From: Chloroflexota bacterium
Lineage (GTDB): Bacteria > Chloroflexota > Limnocylindria > Limnocylindrales > CSP1-4
Assembly (NCBI GenBank): GCA_003152995.1
Contig: PMBR01000089.1
Location: 1-38,822 of the forward strand
Length of the DNA: 38,822 bases
Direction of reading: 5' to 3'
Part shown: piece by piece, positions 1-6,731 of the stretch
How positions within the stretch are numbered: position 1 is the first letter of the stretch
How the letters are laid out: every line of letters begins with the position of its first letter
Position numbers and translations under genes: made by a program
Notes under the pieces: generated by a model
What the model saw: the letters and a program-made list of their open reading frames with translations, nothing else
Told to the model about the DNA's origin: nothing
Databases searched by the model: none

Positions 1-1563
1 GGCACGGCCCACGGCAACAACCTCGATAACCTGATGCTGAACCCGACTCTCACGGACCTGATCGGCGGCATCCAGACGGTGACCCTCGGCGACGAAGAAG
101 CCCGGCGTCGCCGCTCGCAAAAGAGCGTCCTCGAGCGCAAGGCTCCGCCCACGTTCGACGTCATCGTCGAGATCCTCGATCGCGAGAAGGTCACGGTCCA
201 CGCGGACGTGGCCGAGACGGTCGACTCGCTGCTGCGGGGCGACCCGATCTCCTCCGAGTTGCGCTGGCGCGACGAAGGCGGCGTCCACCGTTCGCAATCC
301 CGGCCCAAGCCGTCGCCGCGCGAAGCCCTGACCGGCGGCGATCGCTTCGGCAGCGATCGATTCGCGGGCCTCGTAGGCGCGGGGCCGGGCTGGCGCACGG
401 AGCCGGGCTGGCGTGGCTCGGGCTCGTACCACTCCCCGTCCGACTGGCGTGAGGTCGACCGTGGAGCGGCCCGACCGGGCTATCGACCCGGAACCGGAGG
501 CGGCTGGCGGACGCCCACTCGCGGCGCACGCGAAGTTCGCGACCCGGCGCGCCGGAGTCGGAGCGGCGATGGGTCGGGCGGCACCGGCGGCGCGCCAGGC
601 GGAGGGCCTGGCTGGCCTGGCGGAGAGACCGGCTGGCCAGGCGGAGAGCCCGGCGCAGGGCCGGATGCGAGTGCGCGGACGATCCCAGGAGAGCGGTTCG
701 CGGCGTCGCCGCGCGGCCCGGGCCGCGACGCGCCGGCGTCGCCGTTCAAATCCGGCGAGATCGCGGATCGCGGCCCAATCGAGCGGCCGGCGCTGCCCTT
801 GCCGGAGCCGAGGGCTCGCGAAATGCGGGAGCTGGAGCGCCAGCGTTCCTGGACGCAGCAGGCTACGCGCGCCCTGAACGACTACCGCGCCGATGGCGTG
901 GACGAAGACGATGCGGCGGGTGCCGCGCGACGTGCCTCCGCCTCTCCCACCGTCCTGCCGCCCGAAACCGATGAAGACCGCGAGGACATGTTCGACGAGC
1001 TCGGCGAGGACGACGAGTCGCTCGCCGATGTGGTTCGAGCTCGGGCCGGGGCCGAGGCATCGGACGAGGAAGACGGCTCGCCCGTTCTGCGCGTCCGAGA
1101 TTCGGGTTCCATCTTGCCGACGCTTCGGGTCCTGCCGCACGGCATCAGCCGCAAGCGTCTCGAGCAGGCCATCAAGGAGCTGCAGCTGCCGGTCATCATC
1201 GCTCGCGACCCGGGTGAGGCCGACGTCGCGATGACCATCAAGAGTGAATACCGCCAGAAGACGGCGGGCCTGCGCGAGGCCGAAGAACGTGGCCTGCCCA
1301 TCTATGTGCTGAAGAGCAACACCATCGTTCAAATGGAGGCCAGCCTGACCTCGATCTTCTCGCTCGAGATCGACCCTCGGGAGGCGGCGCTCCGCGAAGC
1401 CGAAGAGGCGATCGGCCTGGTCATCCACCAGTCGGAGCCGGTCGAATTATCGCCCCAGAATTCCTACATTCGTCGACTGCAGCACCAGATGGCCGAGCGC
1501 GCGAACCTCGTCTCGCGCTCACGCGGCCGTGAGCCTTACCGCCGCGTCCGCCTGTATCCGTGA
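1..1563 (+). CDS. R3H-domain P-loop ATPase (SpoIIIAA/Ycf45-like), C-terminal part
   Basis: The frame is open from base 1, so the 5' end, including the Walker ATPase core, lies outside the window. The visible protein is about 520 residues. It begins with the ATPase tail (GTAHGNNLDNL, then a TLGDEEARRRR segment and a VLERKAPPTFDVIVEI strand) typical of single-stranded nucleic acid-binding R3H ATPases related to SpoIIIAA. A Gly/Pro/Arg-rich, probably disordered linker of about 200 residues follows, then an acidic stretch. The C-terminal domain ends in an R3H motif (RRLQH) and a basic tail (REPYRRVRLYP). The role is probably nucleic-acid binding and remodelling. The linker is unusually long and low in complexity. 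The tmk gene follows after about 100 bp. Confidence 0.8.
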   Translation, partial: GTAHGNNLDNLMLNPTLTDLIGGIQTVTLGDEEARRRRSQKSVLERKAPPTFDVIVEILDREKVTVHADVAETVDSLLRGDPISSELRWRDEGGVHRSQSRPKPSPREALTGGDRFGSDRFAGLVGAGPGWRTEPGWRGSGSYHSPSDWREVDRGAARPGYRPGTGGGWRTPTRGAREVRDPARRSRSGDGSGGTGGAPGGGPGWPGGETGWPGGEPGAGPDASARTIPGERFAASPRGPGRDAPASPFKSGEIADRGPIERPALPLPEPRAREMRELERQRSWTQQATRALNDYRADGVDEDDAAGAARRASASPTVLPPETDEDREDMFDELGEDDESLADVVRARAGAEASDEEDGSPVLRVRDSGSILPTLRVLPHGISRKRLEQAIKELQLPVIIARDPGEADVAMTIKSEYRQKTAGLREAEERGLPIYVLKSNTIVQMEASLTSIFSLEIDPREAALREAEEAIGLVIHQSEPVELSPQNSYIRRLQHQMAERANLVSRSRGREPYRRVRLYP

Positions 1564-1657
1564 ACTGAGCCGCAGGCGCATGCCCACGAGGACGATGCAG
1601 TCGCTGCCGCGGGTCGCGCCGCCCACCACAGGCCCGTTCGGCGGGCCACGGCTCGGC

Positions 1658-1663
1658 TAGACT
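1658..1663 (+). promoter_or_regulatory. Candidate -10 element giving a leaderless tmk mRNA
   Basis: TAGACT ends 6 bases before the tmk ATG, and no Shine-Dalgarno sequence lies between. That spacing would place transcription initiation at or next to the start codon. A small inverted repeat (GGCCCG, TTCGG, CGGGCC; 1631-1647) occupies the place of a -35 box, and no good -35 hexamer is visible. The assignment is inferred. Confidence 0.35.
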
Positions 1664-1669
1664 CGTCGA

Positions 1670-2410
1670 ATGCATCTCGATGGCGGCCGCCGACGCGGCT
1701 TCTTCCTGACGCTGGAGGGGCCCGAGGGTTCCGGCAAGTCGACCCAGGCCCAGCGATTAGCTGCTCGGTTGACGGCCGCCGGCCTCTCCTGCGTGGTGAC
1801 CCGCGAGCCGGGCGGGACGGCCCTGGGAGAGGCCGTGCGCCAGATCCTGCTCCACGCCCCCGAGCCGTCGCCCGTGCCCGCCGCGGATGCCCTGCTCTTC
1901 AGCGCGGCCCGAGCCCAGCTCGCGGCCGAGGTCATCGAGCCGGCCCTCGCGCGCGGCGAATTCGTGATCTGCGACCGATTCGGCGATTCGACGCTCGCCT
2001 ACCAGGGGTTCGGCGCCGGCCAGCCACTCGAGGATCTGCGTTCTCTCCAGCGGTTCGCCGTCGGCGATCTTCATCCGGATCTCACCGTGCTGATCGATCT
2101 GCCCGTCGAGGCCGGCCTGGCGCGCAAGCAGGCCGACGAGATCACCCGCTTCGAGGAGCGCGCCGGCGTGGAGTTCCATCAACGAGTGCGCGACGGGTTT
2201 CTGGCGCTGGCCGCCTCCGAGCCCGAGCGTTTCGTAGTCGTCGACGGCCTCGGAACGGCGGACGAAATCGAAGAATCCGTCTTCGGGGCTCTCCGATCGA
2301 AGGCCGGAGTCCGTCTCGAGGTGCCTTCTCGCACCACCGCCGGCTCGGCTGACGCATCTTCGTTCGACCGGAGTGAACCGGATCGCAATTCGCTGCGAAT
2401 GGACAGATGA
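1670..2410 (+). CDS. tmk: Thymidylate kinase (dTMP kinase)
   Basis: The enzyme phosphorylates dTMP to dTDP with ATP in the cytoplasm, a required step for dTTP. The 246-residue protein shows the P-loop GPEGSGKST near residue 18, the TREPGGT dTMP-binding segment, the CDRFGDST DR(Y/F) motif near residue 100, and the LID/helix region RFEERAGVEFHQRVRDGF. Members are usually 205-215 residues long, so the last 30 or so (Ser/Thr/Asp/Arg-rich) are an extension of no recognised function. The ATG sits directly behind a possible -10 box, so the mRNA may be leaderless. The stop overlaps the next gene's ATG (ATGA), so the sigma factor gene is probably co-transcribed and translationally coupled. Confidence 0.95.
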   Translation: MHLDGGRRRGFFLTLEGPEGSGKSTQAQRLAARLTAAGLSCVVTREPGGTALGEAVRQILLHAPEPSPVPAADALLFSAARAQLAAEVIEPALARGEFVICDRFGDSTLAYQGFGAGQPLEDLRSLQRFAVGDLHPDLTVLIDLPVEAGLARKQADEITRFEERAGVEFHQRVRDGFLALAASEPERFVVVDGLGTADEIEESVFGALRSKAGVRLEVPSRTTAGSADASSFDRSEPDRNSLRMDR

Positions 2411-3042
2411 AGGACCCGTTGGTCGTGGCCCCGCCCCTGGTCATGCCTGAGGGATCTTCGGAGGGCCAATCGGAGGCTGAATTGATGCGCCAGGTCGCCG
2501 CCGGTCAAATCGGCGGACTAGAGACGCTATACGACCGCTACCGCGGGATGGCGTATGCGCTCGCCCTGCGCATCACGACGGAGACCGGGATGGCGGAAGA
2601 CGTCGTCCAGGATTCGTTCATGGGACTCTGGCGCAACGCCGGGCGCTATGCCGAAGACAAGGGCAGCGTCAAGGGCTGGCTGCTTGCCATCGTCCGTCAC
2701 CGAGCCATCGATTCGATGCGCCGCCGCAGGAATGGCGTCGCGATTGCCGATGAAACGGAGGAGCCGCTCCCTGCGGCCCTGACGCTCCCCGATATCTGGC
2801 CCGAGGTGGCCGGACGTCTCGATGCACTGCAGATCCGGGTCGCGCTGGCGAAATTGCCGGAGGCGCAGCGCGACGCGATCGAGCTGGCCTATTACGACGG
2901 CCTGACTCAGCGGGAGATCGCCACCCGGACCGGCGCCCCTCTCGGCACGGTCAAGAGCAGGATGCGGCTGGGGCTCGTCTCTCTGCGCCGCGAGCTGATG
3001 GATATGGCCGAGGGGTTCGCCGGCCCGAAAGGCGAGGGCTGA
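2407..3042 (+). CDS. ECF-type RNA polymerase sigma factor (paired with RskA-type anti-sigma)
   Basis: This is a sigma-70 family protein of the extracytoplasmic-function class, 211 residues long. Region 2 is visible around residues 40-100 (LYDRYRGMAYALALRI, then EDVVQDSFMGLWRNAGRY, then GWLLAIVRHRAIDSMRRRRN). Region 4 lies around residues 145-195 (LPEAQRDAIELAYYDGLTQREIA and GTVKSRMRLGL, the helix-turn-helix). The start overlaps the tmk stop by four bases. An anti-sigma gene follows after one base, the classic signal-responsive module. The resemblance is to the SigK/SigL group paired with RskA-type regulators. The signal and regulon cannot be read from the sequence. Confidence 0.92.
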   Translation: MKDPLVVAPPLVMPEGSSEGQSEAELMRQVAAGQIGGLETLYDRYRGMAYALALRITTETGMAEDVVQDSFMGLWRNAGRYAEDKGSVKGWLLAIVRHRAIDSMRRRRNGVAIADETEEPLPAALTLPDIWPEVAGRLDALQIRVALAKLPEAQRDAIELAYYDGLTQREIATRTGAPLGTVKSRMRLGLVSLRRELMDMAEGFAGPKGEG

Positions 3043-3043
3043 G

Positions 3044-3919
3044 ATGGCCATCGGATGCGATCAAGTTCGTGACCTGGCCCCCGGGTTCGTCATGGGGGCG
3101 CTGGACGCGGCCGAAATGGCCGCCGTGCGGGCACACATGAGCACCTGCGCGAAGCCTCACCCGGAGCTGCGCGAGATGGGCGGCATACTGCCGTACCTCG
3201 GAGGCTCGCTCGATCCCGTCGAGCCGGCGAAACACCTGCGCGCTGCCGTCATGGCGGCGGCGCTGGCCGATCTGCAGGCTCGTTCGGTTGAAAAGGAAGC
3301 GCCGGCTGGGCCGGTCGCAGTCGCGCCGGAAACCGCGCCCGTGTTGACGGTTCTGGAATCGGGCCGGTCCGCCGGCCTGGTTTCGCTGGCCCGCGTTCGC
3401 GCTCTCCGCACCCGCCGCGCCGCCACGTGGCTGACCCGCGTGGCCGCCGCCGTCGTCATCGTCGGCCTGGTAGGCCATGCCGTGGCCGTGCAGGGCGATC
3501 TGAACCACGCTCACGACGCGCAGGCCACCGCCAACAACTTCTACGACAACCTCGGCCAGCCTGGGGCTCGCTCCGCGGTTCTGATTCCGGAGGCCGGGCG
3601 CAAGGGCGCCGGTGACGCGGTCCTGCTGCCGAGCGGCCACGTCGAAGTGCTCCTGCATGCCCTGACGCCGACGACGGGCGACGAGGTCTACATGGTCTGG
3701 TCGAGCGTCGACGGCGGCAGCGTCGTCAAGGCCGGCGCGTTCACGGTGGACGACACGGGCGTGGGCTACCTGAAGATGGACAACGTTCCGCCCACAGACT
3801 CGCTGTGGCTGATGGTGTGCCGCGAGCCCAACGGCCAGGTGCAGAAGCCCACCGGCCCCGCGATCGTCACCGGGACGATCTGGGTCTACTCGACGCCCGA
3901 GCCAGCTTCGACGTTCTGA
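3044..3919 (+). CDS. Membrane-anchored anti-sigma factor, RskA type
   Basis: The 291-residue protein should hold the preceding sigma factor at the membrane. The N-terminal domain (CDQVRDLAPGFVMGALDAAE, then AVRAHMSTCAKPH) matches the anti-sigma zinc-binding helix. The usual H-x3-C-x2-C is replaced by H31-x3-C35-x3-H39. A single membrane segment lies near residues 127-148 (TWLTRVAAAVVIVGLVGHAV). The extracytoplasmic part (about 175-285) is an RskA C-terminal domain with the strand pattern EVYMVWSSVDGG and SLWLMVCREP. Release of the sigma factor would normally need regulated proteolysis. The gene starts one base after the sigma stop codon. The gene that follows is convergent. Confidence 0.88.
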   Translation: MAIGCDQVRDLAPGFVMGALDAAEMAAVRAHMSTCAKPHPELREMGGILPYLGGSLDPVEPAKHLRAAVMAAALADLQARSVEKEAPAGPVAVAPETAPVLTVLESGRSAGLVSLARVRALRTRRAATWLTRVAAAVVIVGLVGHAVAVQGDLNHAHDAQATANNFYDNLGQPGARSAVLIPEAGRKGAGDAVLLPSGHVEVLLHALTPTTGDEVYMVWSSVDGGSVVKAGAFTVDDTGVGYLKMDNVPPTDSLWLMVCREPNGQVQKPTGPAIVTGTIWVYSTPEPASTF

Positions 3920-4013
3920 GTCGGACTCTTCGGCGCGTCTCCCGACCCGGCGCCCTCGACGGGAAACGGCCGCCGGTCGATGTCTCGGCAGCCAACCCGC
4001 AGCTAATGCGCAG

Positions 4014-5048
4014 CTAGCCTGCCGCGGGCGTCTCGGCGACGACCCGACCGCCGCCCGCCTGGCGAGCCGCCGCCATTGCCCGCGTCGCGACCTCGAGCAG
4101 TTCGTCGGACGTCCGCCCGTCCATCGGGAAGCTGGCGATCCCGGCCGACACGGTCACGGTCTTGCCGCCCACCGGCGCGAGAGCGGCGATGCCACGCACC
4201 AGCCGTTCCGCCACGATCAAGCCATCCGGCCCCGGGGCAATCAACATGAACTGGTCTTCCGCGTAGCGCGCCACGGTATCCACCAGCCGGACAGACTCGG
4301 CGAGGATCTGAGCCACGAGGCGCAGCGCTTCGTCGCCGGCCGCGTTGCCGCCTGCTCGCTGGATCTCATCGAACCGATCCACCTCGAACAGGGCGACAGA
4401 AAGTGCCACTCCCTGGCGGCCGGCGCGAGCGACTTCGAGTTCCAGGAGCCGATCGACGGTGCGGCGGTTGGCCAGCCCGGTCAGCGGATCGGTATGGGCC
4501 AGACGATCGAACCACTCGGCGCGTTCGGAGCCGAGCGAAACGGCCAGCGCGCGTTCCACGGCGACGGCCGCCAGATCGGCGAGCGGCTCCGCGCCTCGAA
4601 GAGTTGCGGCCTTCGGCAGCGGGCCCGCGAATCCCAACGCCATCGAACCGAGCGCGATTTCGATGCCGTCGCGCCGCACCACCAGCGGCAGAACGTAGGC
4701 CGTCTTCGCACCCCGAAGCACCGGCACGTGACCGGCGTCGTCGACCGCGAGCGGATGACGCGACCGCGTGGCGCTGGCCAGTGGGTCGTGGCTCTCGGAC
4801 ACGGACTTGACCGAACCTGCGTCGTCGGCGACTTCCGCCGCCGCACCGAACGTGACCGCCAGCCCGAGCTCGTCTTGATCCGCGTCGAGCATGTATATGG
4901 CTCCGACGCTGGCCCCGATATGCTCGCCGGCGAGGCCCAGCAGCTCGGCCAGGGCGTCGTCGAGATCGTCGCTGCGCGCGACTGCGGCGGCAGCGGCCGC
5001 GAAGAGAGCGCTGTCCGATCGTTCGTGGAGTGGCCGTTCGCTCGGCAC
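4014..5048 (-). CDS. GAF-like plus degenerate GGDEF domain protein
   Basis: The start is GTG at 5048, preceded by GGGGAGA at good spacing; the frame stays open far upstream, but that part is antisense to other genes. The product is 344 residues. Residues of roughly 15-170 resemble a GAF-type sensor (SVGAIYMLDADQDELGLAVTFG). A GGDEF domain follows from DPLTGLANRRTVDRLLELE. The signature that should read GGDEF is AEDQF (residues 263-267), so diguanylate cyclase activity is unlikely; the FEVDRFDEIQ metal-site strand is retained. It may bind nucleotide or act as a scaffold or receiver. It lies divergent from the c-di-AMP receptor gene, with 93 bp between the starts. Confidence 0.8.
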   Translation of the reverse strand: MPSERPLHERSDSALFAAAAAAVARSDDLDDALAELLGLAGEHIGASVGAIYMLDADQDELGLAVTFGAAAEVADDAGSVKSVSESHDPLASATRSRHPLAVDDAGHVPVLRGAKTAYVLPLVVRRDGIEIALGSMALGFAGPLPKAATLRGAEPLADLAAVAVERALAVSLGSERAEWFDRLAHTDPLTGLANRRTVDRLLELEVARAGRQGVALSVALFEVDRFDEIQRAGGNAAGDEALRLVAQILAESVRLVDTVARYAEDQFMLIAPGPDGLIVAERLVRGIAALAPVGGKTVTVSAGIASFPMDGRTSDELLEVATRAMAAARQAGGGRVVAETPAAG

Positions 5049-5128
5049 TGACTCTCCCCTGCGGCGGCGACGTAGAACTCTCGCGATTGTACGGCCCCGC
5101 ACCGGCCCGCGCGACACGCCACTCCGCC

Positions 5129-5134
5129 TATACT
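5129..5134 (+). promoter_or_regulatory. Candidate -10 element, leaderless start of the c-di-AMP receptor gene
   Basis: TATACT ends 7 bases before the GTG start, and no Shine-Dalgarno sequence lies between. As with tmk, this spacing suggests a leaderless transcript. No convincing -35 hexamer is present. Confidence 0.45.
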
Positions 5135-5141
5135 CGGGCCC

Positions 5142-5471
5142 GTGAAGCTCGTCGTAGTGGTTGTTCACAACGAGGACGCCAAAGTCCTCATCGACGCGCT
5201 GCTCAAGCGCGAGCATCGGGCCACATGGCTGCACAGTTCGGGCGGTTTTCTCAAGCAGTCGAACGCGACGGTGCTGCTCGGCGTCGAGGACGACAAGGTC
5301 GACGAGATCGTGAGCATCGTGCGCGAGAACTGCCACTCCCGCACGCAGACCGTGAGCCCCATCCCGCCGATCATGGAGCCGGGTGAGTTCTTCCTGCCCT
5401 ACCCGCTCGAGGTCGAAGTCGGTGGCGCGGTCGTCTTCGTCCTCCCGGTCGATCGGTTCGAGCGGATCTAG
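5142..5471 (+). CDS. darA: Cyclic-di-AMP receptor, DarA/PstA type (PII-like fold)
   Basis: The 109-residue protein has the conserved layout of this trimeric PII-like family. There is an N-terminal beta strand (KLVVVVVHNEDAKVLIDALL), the T-loop/ligand segment ATWLHSSGGFLKQSNATVLLG (T, GGFL, N-x-T), then a helix (DKVDEIVSIVREN) and a C-terminal strand ending in VFVLPVDRFERI. Family members bind c-di-AMP and signal on osmolyte or cell-wall state. In Bacillus the orthologue lies just downstream of tmk. Here tmk is 2.7 kb away, with a sigma module and the GGDEF gene between them. The Nudix gene follows 24 bp downstream and may be co-transcribed. Confidence 0.9.
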   Translation: MKLVVVVVHNEDAKVLIDALLKREHRATWLHSSGGFLKQSNATVLLGVEDDKVDEIVSIVRENCHSRTQTVSPIPPIMEPGEFFLPYPLEVEVGGAVVFVLPVDRFERI

Positions 5472-5495
5472 CTGGCCCACGGGCCGGGGGAATCG

Positions 5496-6098
5496 GTGAG
5501 CCCATTTCAGCCGGACCTGGTGGACGTCTGGATCTTTCGGACCAAGAAGCCCGGCCTCCGGATGGGCTTTGGGTCGGTACCGGGGCCGATTGATCGTCGC
5601 CCGGGGTCTGCCATGGCCGGCGATGCGGCCGCTGCGGCGCCCGGATTTGCGGGCGCGGTGTCCGGAACCGAGATCCTGCTGCTGCGCCGCTCTCCCGGCC
5701 GCATCCTGCCGGGACTGTGGCAGTGCGTCTCGGGTTCGCTCGAAGCGGGCGAGTCGGTCACGGACGGCGCGCTGCGTGAGCTGAGCGAGGAGACGGGATT
5801 CGGCGCGACCGAGATCGAGGGCTTCTTCGACCTGGACCAGGTGAACCAGTTCCACGAGCCTTCGGTGGGCGCGATCGTCACGAGCGCCGTCTTCGCCGTG
5901 CGCGTCGGCGCCGGCTCTGAGCCTGTGCTCTCACACGAGCACAACGCCATGCGCTGGGTCTCGCCCGCGGCCGCGCTGGAGACCGTGGTCTGGCCCGCTT
6001 ACCGCGAGTCGATCCGCCGCATCGAAGAGAATCTGTTGGACGCAGAGCGGGCGATCTGGTTCGAGCTGACGCTCGAGGGGTGGCGCGCGCGGCGGTAA
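5496..6098 (+). CDS. Nudix hydrolase
   Basis: The 200-residue protein starts at GTG behind GGGGGA. It contains a perfect Nudix box near residues 83-105 (GSLEAGESVTDGALRELSEE followed by TGF), fitting G-x5-E-x7-R-E-U-x-E-E-x-G-U. The preceding LLLRRSPGRILPGLWQCVSG is typical of MutT/dihydroneopterin-triphosphate-type Nudix enzymes, and the VNQFHEPS segment recalls the dATP/NTP pyrophosphohydrolase NudB group. The insert at residues 35-50 (Ala/Gly-rich, AGDAAAAAPGFAGAVSG) is unusual. The substrate cannot be assigned. An ECF sigma gene follows, probably as a separate unit. Confidence 0.88.
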   Translation: MSPFQPDLVDVWIFRTKKPGLRMGFGSVPGPIDRRPGSAMAGDAAAAAPGFAGAVSGTEILLLRRSPGRILPGLWQCVSGSLEAGESVTDGALRELSEETGFGATEIEGFFDLDQVNQFHEPSVGAIVTSAVFAVRVGAGSEPVLSHEHNAMRWVSPAAALETVVWPAYRESIRRIEENLLDAERAIWFELTLEGWRARR

Positions 6099-6171
6099 AG
6101 GTGCGCGGATGCCTGATCCGCGCCAGACTGAGGCGAGCCGATACCCGTTTCGGTCGGCTGGAGCCTCTTAT

Positions 6172-6190
6172 GTGATGTGAGGGTCATCAC
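6172..6190. promoter_or_regulatory. Inverted repeat at the start of the second sigma gene
   Basis: Perfect arms GTGATG and CATCAC are separated by 7 bases. The repeat overlaps the most upstream GTG start (6177) of the sigma gene. If translation really begins at ATG 6249, this repeat is promoter-proximal and could be an operator. Confidence 0.3.
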
Positions 6191-6731
6191 GCAGCCGCTC
6201 GATGGGAACCAGAAGGACCGGGCCGCCGCAGGGCGGCTCTCGCGGGCCATGCCGGCGGCGCCGACACCCGAGTGGGTCGCCACGCTGCACGTTCACGGTC
6301 CGCTGCTTCTGGCCGCGGCCCGGGCAATCACCCGGGACGAAGCCGAAGCGGAGGATCTGGTCCAGACGACCTTCGAGCGGGCGCTTCGTGCGGCGCCGAC
6401 GATTCGGGACTCGCGCGCAATTCGCGCCTGGCTCCTGACCGTCCAGACGCGCGAGGCGCTGCGAGTCGTTCGGCGGCTTCGTCGAACGCTCCGGCTCGAC
6501 CCGGAGGTCCACGAGCTGCCGATCGGCGGCCCCGACGCCTCCGAATCGATCGAGCTCGACGAGGCGCTTGGGCGTCTCTCGCGGCCGATCCGAGCCGCCG
6601 TGGTCCTCCACCACATGGTTGGACTCTCCGTGCGCGAAACGGCGGATGCGCTGGGCGTCACTGAGAACACAGCAAAGGGACGGCTCAAGACCGGCCTGGC
6701 GCGACTCCGGGAGTTGCTCGATGAAGACTGA
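6177..6731 (+). CDS. ECF-type sigma factor (second module)
   Basis: This sigma-70 family protein is 184 residues from GTG 6177, or 160 from ATG 6249; neither start has a strong RBS. Region 2 is visible at HGPLLLAAARAITRDEAEAEDL, then VQTTFERALRAAP and IRAWLLTVQTREALRVVRRL. Region 4 is at LSRPIRAAVVLHHMVGLSVRE and LGVTENTAKGRLKTGLARLR. The linker between them is short, as in minimal ECF factors. The 3' end overlaps the ATG of a large membrane protein gene by 11 bases, so the two are translationally coupled. That partner would be expected to regulate the sigma factor. Confidence 0.88.
   Translation: MRVITQPLDGNQKDRAAAGRLSRAMPAAPTPEWVATLHVHGPLLLAAARAITRDEAEAEDLVQTTFERALRAAPTIRDSRAIRAWLLTVQTREALRVVRRLRRTLRLDPEVHELPIGGPDASESIELDEALGRLSRPIRAAVVLHHMVGLSVRETADALGVTENTAKGRLKTGLARLRELLDED

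Noticed and set aside
5049-5855. N-terminal extension of the GGDEF protein by 269 residues
   Set aside because: It is antisense to the c-di-AMP receptor and Nudix genes, is His/Arg/Gln-rich without domain sense, and a GTG with a good RBS sits at 5048.
6171-6191. CRP-like site (TGTGA ... TCAC)
   Set aside because: The half-site spacing does not fit CRP; the 6-7-6 inverted repeat is reported instead.
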